This document shows positions 43,299-54,991 of a stretch of DNA of 64,000 bases, in pieces. Below the pieces are notes generated by a model. That model was not told the origin of the DNA. It ran no database searches and worked only from the letters and a program-made list of their open reading frames with translations. The first letter of the stretch is position 1, and each line of letters starts with the position of its first letter. This DNA is from Stromatinia cepivora. Lineage: Eukaryota; Ascomycota; Leotiomycetes; Helotiales; Sclerotiniaceae. The position numbers and the translations under genes were made by a program. Location: positions 2,356,001 through 2,420,000 of the forward strand of contig RCTD01000002.1 of NCBI GenBank assembly GCA_014898415.1, written 5' to 3'.

Positions 43299-43580
43299 TG
43301 TCACGAATCGTGAACCACAGGAGGCTAATCACGTGATACTTCTTATCTCCCATATCAATTGGTGAGCTGATCGTCTGTGCACATGCGTTACGATTCATAC
43401 GATTTAGTATAGTAAAATGATGACCCTAATAACGCATGTGCACAGCCCTGCAGCTCACGAATGGGTATTTGTGTATATATATCTAGTCGCTCCTTACGAG
43501 CCATAGTTCTTCAGTTGTAGATTCTAAGGAACATAATTGACCCTGTTTATTCAGCTCTACTACGGCTCTTGTGCGTCACA
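43299..43580. mobile_element. Solo LTR with GTATA target-site duplication
   Basis: 282 bp, beginning TGTCACGAATCGTGAACC and ending GTGCGTCACA, so the TG...CA termini and TGTCAC/GTCACA end pair fit a retrotransposon LTR (gypsy-like by general appearance). GTATA sits directly on both sides (43294-43298 and 43581-43585), a perfect 5-bp target duplication. It is therefore a solo LTR left after recombination. Inside, TGAGCTG...CTGTGCACATGCGTTA (43363-43390) and its inverse (43430-43457) form an internal palindrome. Confidence 0.85.
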
Positions 43581-43585
43581 GTATA

Positions 43586-44145
43586 TATATTAGTTTCGTT
43601 CAATTATATTATATTATAATTATTAATCGAAAATTATATTATAAATAAATATATTATTTATCTATATTTTGTATTTTTTATTTTTATGAAATTCCAATTG
43701 GTATTGATTTGGTTATTATATTTATAAGTTAGATTTTCAATCTGGAAAGATAAATTTTATATATTGAATAGAATGATTTCATTACAAAATAACTCCGAAA
43801 TGGGATTAGAAGAATTAAATCTTTATTTCGTTTTAAATCAGATAATGATGAAATTTGGATATTATATAGTTTATATTTTATACAAATTTCAATATTATTT
43901 ACAATTTATTGGAATGAAAATTGGGAGATGTCAAAATTGGGATGGGAAGGGGTGGAGAAGTCAATTCTGTATTATAATCAATTGAAGGTTTAAAGGGATT
44001 AGAAAATAGATCAAATGATAGATCTATATTTTCTCGATTAGCAGATTCTATATTATATAACAAATTATCTATAAGTGTAATAGTTGAAAATTTATTATAT
44101 AAAGTATATTTTGATGAGAATTTGATATATGTTATTTAGGAGATG
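43586..44145. other. Very AT-rich block, possible RIP-degraded repeat
   Basis: About 560 bp rich in TA and ATAT, with no GC-balanced coding frame. Short open stretches contain many stops. Such DNA next to an LTR suggests an old repeat mutated by RIP, though mitochondrial-derived DNA cannot be ruled out from sequence alone. Confidence 0.4.
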
Positions 44146-45471
44146 ATCGACTAGATTCTTTGGAAGAGTTCGCTTAAAATATCCAATCAAAAAATAGCGT
44201 AAAACTCTGGAAGAAGGTCGATATGAAAACTAGACTACCCAATACTGATGGTCCCTAACATTATAATTAATACAATAACACATCTTTCGTATTGCCTATT
44301 AATCTTTCAGAGTTGCTAATGAACTATCAGATAACGCAACACTATTCGCACAATCTCTTTACATAGATTGTGATTAAAATCCCAGGCTTTCGAAACCACT
44401 GCTCCCCCGTCAACATGATCTACCCATCTCCGAACTCAAAACACAAACGAGTCCATCTATTACAACTTCTCCCCGCAGAACAAAGTCCGGACGATAAGGA
44501 TCGAATTAAGTGCACACCAGATGTATTCTCATTGACCGATATTCGCCAAGAGTATTCGGTTTAGAATGCGAACTTCCATTCTCCTGATTAAGATATCTTC
44601 AGCAGAGAAATTCAAGATCAGTGGTACAAATCGAAAGCCAATAATGACTTTGGAATCGAAGACCTTGCTCCACACGCGTCAAAGTTTAAGCCTAGGTTTC
44701 TTTTATAAGATCTTACATTTGATATATACGGAAGACGAGCGCAGCCAAGAGTGCTGCTGTGAAAATCTAGAGGATCCAAGAATGATGATTAGAGGTTTAC
44801 TTTTCTTTACTACTCTTCTTTAAAGAAAAGAAAAAGGAAAAAGAGAGAAAAGAGGTAATATTGAAGAAAATATAATAGGTAGGATAGTGCAAAACTTTGA
44901 ACTATTACCAACAACTTAATCGTGCCTTTGCGCCTTGAGATACTACTCTCTAACGACTGTATGTAGATAGGAAAGATGAGTGGTCATATCAGTATATTAA
45001 AGCTTCATTCAGATAAAGCCCGCATTACCCATCTAGTCATTACAAGGCGATGTTCACTAGTAATCGTCGCATAAAATACGACAATGAAGACAACAACAAT
45101 CAAATAACTCCCAAGCAACGGGTATATCATTGAATTATTCAAAAGTCCAACGCAATGCTAAACTAGACTGGATATAAGTTCTGATGCATTAACCATAATC
45201 TAGATCATGATAAAACGCCACCATAAAATAACCCTATGAAAATCGCCAAAATAAACAACCATATGAATTTCCGACATGAATACGATGGAAAATCCACCAG
45301 GACCGTCCTTCCATACCGCGCCGCAACGTATTGTATTCCAGAAATACCAAGCCCATCCTGTACTGGAGTCCATGTGCGCCTAAATCCCAATTGTATATCT
45401 GACCAAATCGACGTAGCATAAATGCAAGCGTGGATATCATTCAGAAGTAACTGATCCTTTTAATCAACTTG
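44146..45471. other. Gene-free spacer
   Basis: 3' flank of the antiporter gene. No gene recognised; GA-rich DNA lies at 44824-44870. Confidence 0.5.
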
Positions 45472-48400
45472 TCAACTTTCCAGACCAAATTCTCCAGCTT
45501 GAATAACCAAAACGCTCCCTCTGACTCCACTATTAATCAATGACTCCGCCACAATTCCTACGGTTTTCCTCATTTCCTTTCTGCTCTCTCCACTGGCGCT
45601 TTCTTCTTGAATCAACGCCTTGACTATAGAAGTTCTACCTCTACCTGTAACAATCAAGTCCCCTGCATTTCGAGGACTTTGGCCCATCTCCACTTTTGCG
45701 TGATGTAGACAATCGGTTAACGGTGACGTAGTCTTGACATCGACGAAGACGACTCTATTAGCCAATGCTTGAGGTAAGGAGTCCCGTGATGTGTGTAAAA
45801 GAGCGGTGTCAGAGGCAGCAGCATTGTAAAGATCCTCGGTGTCCACGCGCTCGGTAATACGTAACCCAGAACCGGAACTACCACCATGTTGAGAACCGGT
45901 AGCAGTAACTGGACGCGAGCTATACGTAACTTCAGGAGTCTTTGGATTGTGAATTGGAGTGATGAAATGAATAATGGTGGCTGTGATATTACTGTTTTGC
46001 GCAAGTTGGAGAACAAAACGGAGAGCGACACGGTCATCAGCACCACCGAAAAATGGAAAGTAAACATGATGGCTACGATCCGCGATGGGGGCAATTCTTT
46101 CTGCGCGGTTACTACTGCGAAGACTGAGTCTACTAGCATTTGCTGAGAGATTGCGGGGCTCTCTTAAAGTTGGTCCACCGAAGCCGCGATTGATGAAAAT
46201 GGCAATGTTGCAAGTAGCTATCTCCAGCGTCTTTTGGATGAAAATATCCTGAAGCCCGCTAGAGAATGAATCATGATGTGCTTCGTTAACTGGTAGAATA
46301 CTAGGTTCAGTCCAAGGGATGAGAACTAGGTCGGAAAAGTGATCTGATGCTTGTGTGGTCAAAGCTTCGGCATAATCCGATTCGGGAACAACAGAAACTC
46401 CTCCTGAGACAGCGACATTATTCAATTGAGCAAAGGTACGGAAAGCATTGACGACTGGATCACGATAGGTGTATTCATCCACTTCGGCCATGACTGAAGA
46501 TGTACGATCGGTAAGTTCTAGCATGCGAACACCATGAACCTCAAGTGGCTGTTTCCTGGAATCAGTCGATGATGAAGATGGTCCATCCTCATCCACTGTT
46601 TCTAACTCGGCTTTCGACCTATGGACTTTGGTAACAGTACTCGTATTATCCCCACCTAAGAGTGCGATAAAGGTAAACAAGCTAGGAAGACTATCAAGTC
46701 TAAGATAGACGAGAAGTCGTCGGACTTGAGTGGATTCCAACTTTTCCAATGAGAGGTCTGGGGTATATTCCTCACCCTCGGGATGAAGTCTATTTCCATC
46801 CCAGTCTATCTCTCCTTTCTTCCAGGCATCAAGTTTCTTCTGATACCAAGGAGGGTATAATGCGCTTGTCAATGGCGTTGTGGCAACAGTTGTGACAAGT
46901 GCCATCACGACAAATATGGTGAAAGTCCTCGTCGACAAAATCTTTGCCTGTAAACCGATGTTCTATTCATGTTAGCAACAAGCTCTGCTATCGCTTTGAT
47001 ACAAATCCCACTTACAAGAACAATCAATTCCACGAGACCTTTGCAACTCATCAAAACTCCAATACTGAGACTTTCGCGCCAAACAAGCTTACAAGCCTTA
47101 GCGGCAAGCGTACCCCCGATAATTTTACCGGAAAATGCGACTACAATGATCGCAATAACATACCCCCATGTAATACCATCGTTGAGTAGGCCGAGATTGG
47201 TGCTCAAGCCAGATAATGCGAAATAAAGTGGAAGAAGTAGTACGGCGACGAGATCTTCAATCTTTTCCGTGATATGAATAGCAAAACCACCTTCATGCGG
47301 ACATATGAGTCCAGCGAGAAAAGCTGAAATAGAGTTAGTAAAATTCACATGATTCAAGATTGATTTTGACCTTACCTCCGAAGATAGCGTGAACTCCAAT
47401 GACACCAGTAAACCAAGAGGATGTTAAAACAAGCAGTATTGTGAGAGCAACCATTCCCTGAGAGGGGCCATTTTCGAGACTTCCGTTGCGGCGAAGAATA
47501 TATCTAAAAACTGGACGAACAGCATATACCAAGAAAAGACACCATCCGACACAAACAAGCAACACCCATAATGCGGCTAGTCCCGATCCATTATTGACTA
47601 GTGCAACGCAAAGAGCTAAAAGGATCCAGCCTGTCACATCATTTCCAACCCCAGCAGCGAGAACTGTAACTCCAACAGGTGTGGCGAGGAGTTTCAGTTC
47701 TGTAAGAATTCTGCAAAGAACAGGGAAAGCTGTAATCTATGGTAGGCGTCAGTGACCATCTGAAAAATTGAAATTGATCTCGTACTGCAAGAGCTGTACC
47801 AACGAATAGCATGTAGACAGGAAATGAGATAGGTACAGTTCCCTCGTCATGACGGAACTCATTATATAGACCCCAAGCAACGGCGCAACCCAAACCAAAT
47901 GGTAATATCATTCCGGCCAATCCTACACTTAGAGCTACTCTCCAGTTACCAAGAAAAAGCCGCATATTAACTTCCAAACCAACAAGGAAAAGGAAGAGTA
48001 TCAATCCGAGATTGGCGGCCATATTCAAGACTGGCATAGAGGCGACAGGAAAAATAGTTTCTTGAAACCCAGGAATGCGCATCATGACTGAAGGGCCTAA
48101 AATGATTCCACCTATTACTTCTGCAATAACTCGAGGTTGTCGAAGTTTGGACAAAGGGTAATGAAGAAGGCGACAGAAAATGATGATGATGCCGGCCTGG
48201 TATTAAACACAGATTAGCTAGATCCATTCCTGGCGCACAGGATAGAATTCTGTTGGGCGAATCTCGTTGCTGTGCAAATCTGGTAACTTGCAGCTCAAGT
48301 CTTGCAACAACCTCATAGAGCTCTTCAAAACAACCACACGTTACACCGTGACGCATGCCCGAGAAAGCGTAAATCAACAAGAAAGAGGGGCATACCTGGA

Positions 48401-48590
48401 TGATGAACAAAATAATGGGATTTGACGGACTGTAAACTGTAGGATTGCCTCCCTCCAAAATCCCGCCTTGAGGAGTGGCGCGATGTGTCGAAGTAGGGCT
48501 GGCAGAACTACTGGCTTTGGTGACGGTAGTTGCAATCGTCGAAGTGGCGGTCGCAATCGACTCAGTCAAAGTCGTAGGAAGGGTCGCCAT
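45472..48590 (-). CDS. KHA1: K+/H+ antiporter of the CPA2 family (KHA1-like)
   Basis: Membrane cation/proton exchanger; yeast Kha1 acts in Golgi potassium and pH balance. Exons 48590-48396, 48196-47786, 47736-47376, 47323-47016, 46962-45472; 2766 nt, 921 aa. After a Ser/Thr-rich lead, NPIILFIIQ joins AGIIIIFCRLLHYPL and the exchanger core follows: PRVIAEVIGGIILGPSVM, NLGLILFLFLVGLEVN, LAGMILPFGLGCAVAWGL, TAFPVLCRILTELKLL, VGVTVLAAGVGNDVTGWILL with the conserved paired-acid region, GVHAIFGAFLAGLICPHEGG, LVAVLLLPLYFALSGLSTNL, SIGVLMSCKGLVELIVLNIG and TFTIFVVMALVTTVATTPL. These give about 12 helices. The C-terminal 400 residues are soluble and UspA-like (VRMLELTDRTSSVM, DLVLIPWTEP, HHVYFPFFGGADDRVALRF). 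Intron 1 is long for this gene (199 nt). Confidence 0.94.
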
Positions 48591-51500
48591 GATGGCGAGT
48601 AGGGCAAGCTGAGGTTGTTGTCAAGATGTTATTTTCGAAGAATGAAATCAAGCCTCAAGAGGCGAAAGGGTGATAGAGGGAGGAAAAGCAACTGATAAGG
48701 TTGTAATTATTAGTACTAGTGCTCAGACATCAAGGTACTTGGTTATTGGGGTACCAAAATAAGATAGTACATTAAATACATCTCAGGTACATCAAACAAA
48801 GAAATGAGGGGATATACCTTTTTTTACATATGAAATGTGCAAGGACCTAAGAACATCCTAAGCTTGATGATCCATATGTTTGTGAATGTGCGATAGCTCT
48901 TGGCTTGCAGGAATCTTCTTGGAAAATTGGAAACATAATTGATTGGAGGGAGGAATTAGGGTAATCTCCAGAATAGCTAGTGAATAATTTGCTAGATTTG
49001 TTTGGAAATTGGTGAGTAACTGAGTGAGTGAGTGAGTGAGTGAGTGAGTGAAGAAAGAATTGGTGAATGTTTGAAATGGCGGGGAAGATAGCAAAAATTC
49101 TATTTTTCCTGGGGTCGGTTATCACAAGCTCATGAATTGTATTGGCTACATCTCCTAGACCCTTGTAGCAACCAAACTCCAAGTCAAAGCGATGTCAAAG
49201 CAATTCCTTAGGTCACTTAACCGAAGAAACTTTGGGTGGTGAAGGGGCTTGGGAAAAGTTAAGTATGAAAGGAAAAGAATTTAGAATCTTCTCCCTATTG
49301 GGTAGGTATTGCCATGTGGCATTTTCATCCATGCCCTTTCTGTCGGAATCCCGCCCAAGAACTCAGCCACCTGAAGTAAATTATCACATTTTGCGCATCA
49401 CACCATGAACTTAATTGCTTGTGTGACCCGCGTGTGATATCCCCCATCTCAATCTTATATGTGTTGCTGAGAAGAAAAGCAGAGCAGTAATTATTTGATT
49501 CTTGGTCCTCATGATCACATATCTGAATCGCTGCGAAGCTTGTTCCTCGTAACGCGTAAGGGAGAGAATACATATCGATGAGTATGGCTGCACTGTGGCA
49601 ATAGTAGCCAAAGCCAAGGCATTTAAGTCTCAGAAAAGCGATGTCTTTCATTTCTTCGGGTTAAAAACGCCTAAGTATCGCGGCTCGCTCGCGTTCTCGT
49701 TAGTGGGGTGCATCGTGAGTTGGGGCGCGAAAGCTCCAAGTTTCGCATATCCCATTAAGTTGTATAGGTATCAAAAGCCATCGCAAGAGTCTTGGCAAAT
49801 TCATTACTGTCATCACAGGATGAAATCCATCCTATCATAGTTCCAGCTCATTGTACTCCATTACATAGCTGAGTTTTTGCCCTGCGGGAATGGACAGGAA
49901 TAGATGGCAACGACTAGCCAGCAACAATAGGAGAAGCTATTCCTCATCCTAGAAAGCAATCTTTCTATCAACGCTGTATCCATATATCCTGGAAATGAGC
50001 TGGCATGCCGCGTATCGTCGGTATTTCAGCCGTCTTTCTGGACAAGTTTATCCGCATGATCGTTCTGTATAACTATCTGACTTCTGGGCTTGTGGAAATC
50101 AAGTACACGGCTCATGAATACATCGAAGACCTGTTGGATAGGATACTTCTGGAGCTGGTGAACAATATATGGGAAAGGAAGTTCTCAGCAGTAACTTAAA
50201 GAGAAGTCGAATATTGGGTACCAATACAACCACACAAGTGCGGGGTATTACATTTGATAGAAGTTGCCTGCCAAGTGCGCTTATATCGTGCAACTTCTGG
50301 TTGTGTGGTCACAAAGAACCCCCCGGTCCACCCCCCCCCCCCGGACCCTTTCAATGCGGTGTTGTCAACAGGACCAACTGCATGATTGCTCGGGGCTGCA
50401 TCATATCAATAAGTGTAGATCATGTAGTATCTTGAAGATCTACGAGAAATTCGATATATCGACTGCAACTATTTTATGATTGCAGAGAGACAATTCATAG
50501 AAATTGTTTGTTTTAATGAGAAGTCAACTTTTCTGGGGGGGGGGGGGGGGGAACTGGTATGACAAAGGTTGCAAGAGGCCTTTTTTGGTTGCTCTCGTTA
50601 CTCTACTCGTGGGCGGGCAGTTCACCTACCATGTTGAGTAGCTCGAAACCCCCACGTCTACAGATCTCAAGGATAACTCGGGAATTAAATGAAAAGCTGA
50701 GATGTGCGACCACACCTTTTATGTTGAAACGTTGGATTTTGGTGACACTAATGGTAACACCAATGGTAACACCACTGGTAACACAAAATAGCGGCCCAAA
50801 CCAGACAGCATTGCAGTGGCATCAAACATCATTATCGATGTTCAGCCTTTGAATCAATCTTACATTGTTCTTAATTCGATCCGAAACGCGCAAACACTAT
50901 AAATCATTGTATTAAATCACAGGCTACTGAAAGGCTCGGAGTCTGTTAACGATTTTAATACCGTACGACCCAGTGTTTGTTTCCGAAGTGAAATATAGGC
51001 AGCTTGCGCGGAAAAAACATGAGTGTGCATTTCGTATAAGCAGGCAGAAATACTAAAGGGATGGTTTGATATCCCAATTTAGTTTCAAAATTGTAGCTTT
51101 CAGGTGTACAGCAAGGTAGGTCTGTACATGATGTGTTCCATCACCCACGCAAGTCTCAATGCGGTATCGCATCTCAACTCCTACACTTCACACGATCTTA
51201 CCATAAGAAAGTCCTCTGAGTTTCGTATAGGGAGTATGATGATTGATCTCGTATAATGAATGGTACCTTTAGATTCGAAAGCGCATTTCACTGAAATCCA
51301 CAACTCCAGACAAGCCCCTAGCATCACTTAGATTCCCAGCTTCAATGGAATCAATACCTTCACTCAAATTCCTAACTTCGCCGAAATCAACAACTTCGCT
51401 CTTCCTTCATTCACTTCTATCACACTAGGTATTCATCATTCATCATATACTATGAATCTTCTACCTCGTCATCTCCATTTCCTCAACCCCCACAGAACAC

Positions 51501-52254
51501 CTCCGTGCCAGGCCTCGCTTCTCCTTTTACTTTGTTAATCCCATTTATCCATAGATCCTTTGACTCATGGTTTCGCATCCTCACTCAAAAAGTCATTGTA
51601 ATATATGAGAAATTTGATATTAGGACTTGCCTCCAGCTAGCCTTTGTGATCTTGATCTAGATTTTGCAGGAAGTGTGTCAAGTTGATGAGATTCAGAGAT
51701 GAATAGTAAAGTTGTATCAATGGAAGAGATGAGGAAAGTGAAAGTAATACTGTAAGACTTGTGAACGAATTAGAGACAGCGGCTGTAAGGGATTCATTAA
51801 GGATTGACCTTTGAATGACTAGCCAATATGCAGCACAATGGGAGGGTGAAAGTTGTATACAAAAACATGATTACCTTCAGATGAAATGATCAAAGAGAGC
51901 AAAGCAGATATCTGATATTCGATATTAAATTCACTCGATTTATTGATTAATTCACATTCTCAAGCATCTAATTCCTGAGTGAGATCACATCTAGTGAATA
52001 AAGTGGTGTGAGATTAAAATTTCCTCAGCAGGCGAAGTCCGGGTTGATTAGTTAGTTAGGCATACGGCCAATGACTCCCCGGGCTAGGATCACAAGCTTT
52101 GAATCATTTTATTTTTTGAACTTTTAGGTAACTACGCAGGTGCTTAAAATCTATAAAAAAAAAAGTCTGAATATATTCAAATCTTCTTCTCAAGTTACAC
52201 AGATCAATCATAACATTTCCCATATACCACACATCAAATCAAATCATATTAAAG
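48591..52254. other. 3.7-kb spacer with homopolymer and short tandem repeats
   Basis: Promoter sides of the antiporter (minus) and xanthine phosphoribosyltransferase (plus) genes. Holds a (GAGT)n run at 49022-49050, C12 at 50331-50342, G17 at 50535-50551, and a triple AATGGTAACACC-type repeat at 50750-50790. No supported gene; an ATG-initiated 64-codon frame at 50005 is unrecognised. Confidence 0.5.
49022..49050. repeat. GAGT microsatellite
   Basis: About seven GAGT units in tandem, seen directly. Confidence 0.9.
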
Positions 52255-53054
52255 ATGGTCGTCAAAGAATATGTGACCTATAACCAGGTATGCATGCAGC
52301 AAAACAGAAGCCCCAAAATGCCCCTCTAACCTCATTAATCTTACCCCTCCGAGCAAACCGCACACTGACAATCTTCCAGGTCCACAAACTATGTCAAGAA
52401 GCCGCACCACGAATTCTCGATGAATTTCAACCTCAACTCATGATTGCTATTGGTGGTGGTGGATATGTTCCCGCGCGCATTCTCCGTTCGTTTTTAAAAC
52501 AGCCCGGAAGTCCTAATATCCCCATCCAAGCTATCGGGCTTTCGCTATACGAACAGCTTCCTTCTACACACCCATCTTCTTCGAATACTCCGGGGGAGGT
52601 TGAGCAGTTGGGCACAAAGGTTACGAGAACTCAATGGTTGGATTTGAATAGTTTGGGTAATATGGAGAATTTGGTGGGAAAGAGGATTTTGATCGTCGAT
52701 GAAGTGGATGATACAAGAACTACTTTGGAGTATGCTGTTAAGGAATTGGAGAAGGATGTTGAGCTTGCTAGACAAAAGTTGGGTGGTCAAGGGGAGAAGA
52801 CTGTTTTCTCTGTCTTCGTATTACATGTGAGTAATTTCTTGGGTTTGGATATACAGTTTTAAGGAAAATCACTAATGTGTTTGCGTCTACAGAACAAGAA
52901 TAAGGAGAAGAAGGGTACGCTCCCTGAGGATATGTTGAAAGATAATAGATATCTCGCTGCACGAACCGTGGAGGATGTATGGATTTGTTATCCTTGGGAA
53001 GCTCAGGACATTGAGGAACATGATGAATTGGCTCGCAACCAACCTGCGCAATAG
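52255..53054 (+). CDS. XPT1: Xanthine phosphoribosyltransferase
   Basis: Purine salvage enzyme that makes XMP from xanthine and PRPP. Exons 52255-52287 (MVVKEYVTYNQ), 52380-52826, 52893-53054; 642 nt, 213 aa. Introns are GTATGC...TTCCAG and GTGAGT...CTACAG. The type I phosphoribosyltransferase fold shows in HKLCQEAAPRILDEFQPQLM, IAIGGGGYVPARILRSFL, and the PRPP-binding loop RILIVDEVDDTRTTLEYAV with its acidic pair. The C-terminal block ends ARTVEDVWICYPWEAQDIEE, as in yeast Xpt1 and related hypoxanthine/guanine enzymes. Cytosolic. Xanthine specificity is inferred from overall likeness to Xpt1; a guanine/hypoxanthine enzyme is the alternative. Confidence 0.9.
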
Positions 53055-53680
53055 ACTTTTACCTCGTAACTTTAGTGGTTCGAAAATCGAAATACAGTAA
53101 AATCCACATCTTCGCTTCGTTCCTCGATCTGTCGGGCGAATATTATAGTAGTGAAAATTACACTTGGTGACTGAATTTCCTACTCACATCCTCGTACTAG
53201 ACAGAAAGTACTTGGTACGCCTTTGGAATCTCTTAAGAGTAGAAATATATCGTGATAAATTCACACTCTTCTATCATCCTCGCATAGAATTAAAAGCCTC
53301 ACAGGAAATTTCATGCACTCCCTTATCTTATCTTAGCGCTCAAGCCTCAAAAGGCGCGGCGGGGTAATTTGAATACCACAGAGAAGCTCAGAGAGGCAAG
53401 TGGATGAGACGAGTGGATGCGATTTCGGTGAGCACGCAAGTTTGGATGATAAATGTAAAACACTTCCCAATTGTGTCAAATATCACTGATCATTGCCATA
53501 TAATATGGTCTACTCAACATAAGAATTCCAGATTTGTCAACCAATGTTCGCATAGTGGGTATCAGATTCTTAATATATATATATATATATATATATATGC
53601 TTCATTGCGGCATTGCTTCCATCTTTGATCTTACGTACACCACTGCCACTAATCATCTCGCTTTATTTACCTCTACCATC
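53055..53680. other. Short spacer with TA repeat
   Basis: Includes a (TA)n tract of about 28 bp at 53571-53598. Promoter side of the dehydrogenase gene. No gene seen. Confidence 0.6.
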
Positions 53681-54858
53681 ATGGGCGAAGCTCAGAAACC
53701 AAAAGAACATATCTTATGTCTTCTCCCTTTTCCCGAGGATCCTAAGATTTTGGATAGGCTACGTCAGAAATATAATGTGGAATTTACTTATAAGCAGATG
53801 TTTTTTGGGGTAGGAAAGGCATTTGATCTTGCGGAAGTCCCGGATGGTAAGATACCCCTTCATATGCTCTCCACATCCTACATCCGCAGATCAGCTTCCT
53901 AACCATCTCATTCGTTCCCTCAGAAACCTGGCACGATGCAACCATACTCGTTACCCTCTCATCACTCCCCCCTTCAGCGGAAAAAGCCAAAAATCTCAAA
54001 CTCATCCATCTGTTGAGCGCTGGCGCAGATAGATTCCGCGAGACGCCCGTATGGAAAGAAACGCAAATCCCTATTACGAACTCGTCCGGTGTGCATGGAC
54101 CGCAGATATCAGAATGGGTCATCATGCAAATCCTAAGCCATTCGCACAAGGAGAAGCTTATGGTTGAATGGCAGAAAAAACACGTATGGGGGAATTTTCA
54201 AGAATTGGGTGCATTGAGAGATTGCGTAGGTCAGAGATTGGGAGTTTTGGGGTATGGTGCTATTGGGAGACAGGCGGCGCGAATTTGCAAGGCTATGGGT
54301 ATGGATGTCATAGCTTATACGGCATCGCCTCGTACTACTCCTGAGTCGAGAAAAGATACTGGGAAATATATCGTTCCCAATACTGGTGATGCAGATGGTA
54401 CCATTCCTTCTGCCTGGTACTCTGGACTCGATAAAGCTAGTTTGCACAATTTCCTCAAGCAGGATATCGATGTCCTGCTGATTTCGGTTCCCTTGACCCC
54501 TCAGACCCGTCACTTTCTTTCCGCTGCCGAATTCGAGATTCTGGGCTCCAAAACAAACGCTTTCGTCATTAATATTGCGAGAGGTGGTATTATTAATCAA
54601 GAAGATCTAATTACATATTTGAAGAAGCCATTGAGTGAAGGAGGTTTGAGGGGTGCCGCGTTGGATGTTACGGATCCTGAACCATTACCCGAGGATAATG
54701 AGTTGTGGGCTCTGGACAACGTGGCTATTACACCGCACGTGAGTGGGCTAGGGACGACGTATGCAGAGCGAAGTTTTGCAATTTTGGATGAGAATTTAGA
54801 GAATATAGAAAAGGGGAGGGATTTGATTAATTTGGTGGATAAGAAAAAGGGGTATTAG
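53681..54858 (+). CDS. D-isomer-specific 2-hydroxyacid dehydrogenase family protein
   Basis: NAD(P)-dependent oxidoreductase of the 2-hydroxyacid dehydrogenase family. Exons 53681-53846 and 53924-54858; 1101 nt, 366 aa. Intron 53847-53923 (GTAAGA...CCTCAG) joins AEVPD to ETWHDATILVTLSS. ATG at 53681 (ATCATGGGC) is the first in frame after the TA repeat; an upstream extension of that open frame is not expected to be used. Domains: an N-terminal flavodoxin-like substrate part (KLIHLLSAGADRF), dinucleotide-binding LGVLGYGAIGRQAARICKAM, then the catalytic triad region: Arg in FVINIARGGIINQEDL, Glu in DVTDPEPLPEDN and His in VAITPHVSG. The substrate is unknown; glyoxylate/hydroxypyruvate-type reductases are close in layout. 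The gene follows XPT1 on the same strand, but no joint pathway is evident. Confidence 0.92.
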
Positions 54859-54991
54859 ATTTTGAGAAAAAGGCTTGGGGAATATTAGACAGAAAAGGAC
54901 ACCAAGAACTGAGCCATGATGTGACTTGCGATTTAAGGCTTGAAGTTAATATACCGGCTTTACTGGCAGCTTATACAAGTTTAGAGATATC

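Noticed and set aside
48858..49182. Minus-strand frames encoding HSLTHSLTHS repeats
   Set aside because: They are a translation of the GAGT microsatellite.
53534..53680. N-terminal extension of the dehydrogenase through the TA repeat
   Set aside because: It is mostly translated dinucleotide repeat; the ATG at 53681 fits the family start.
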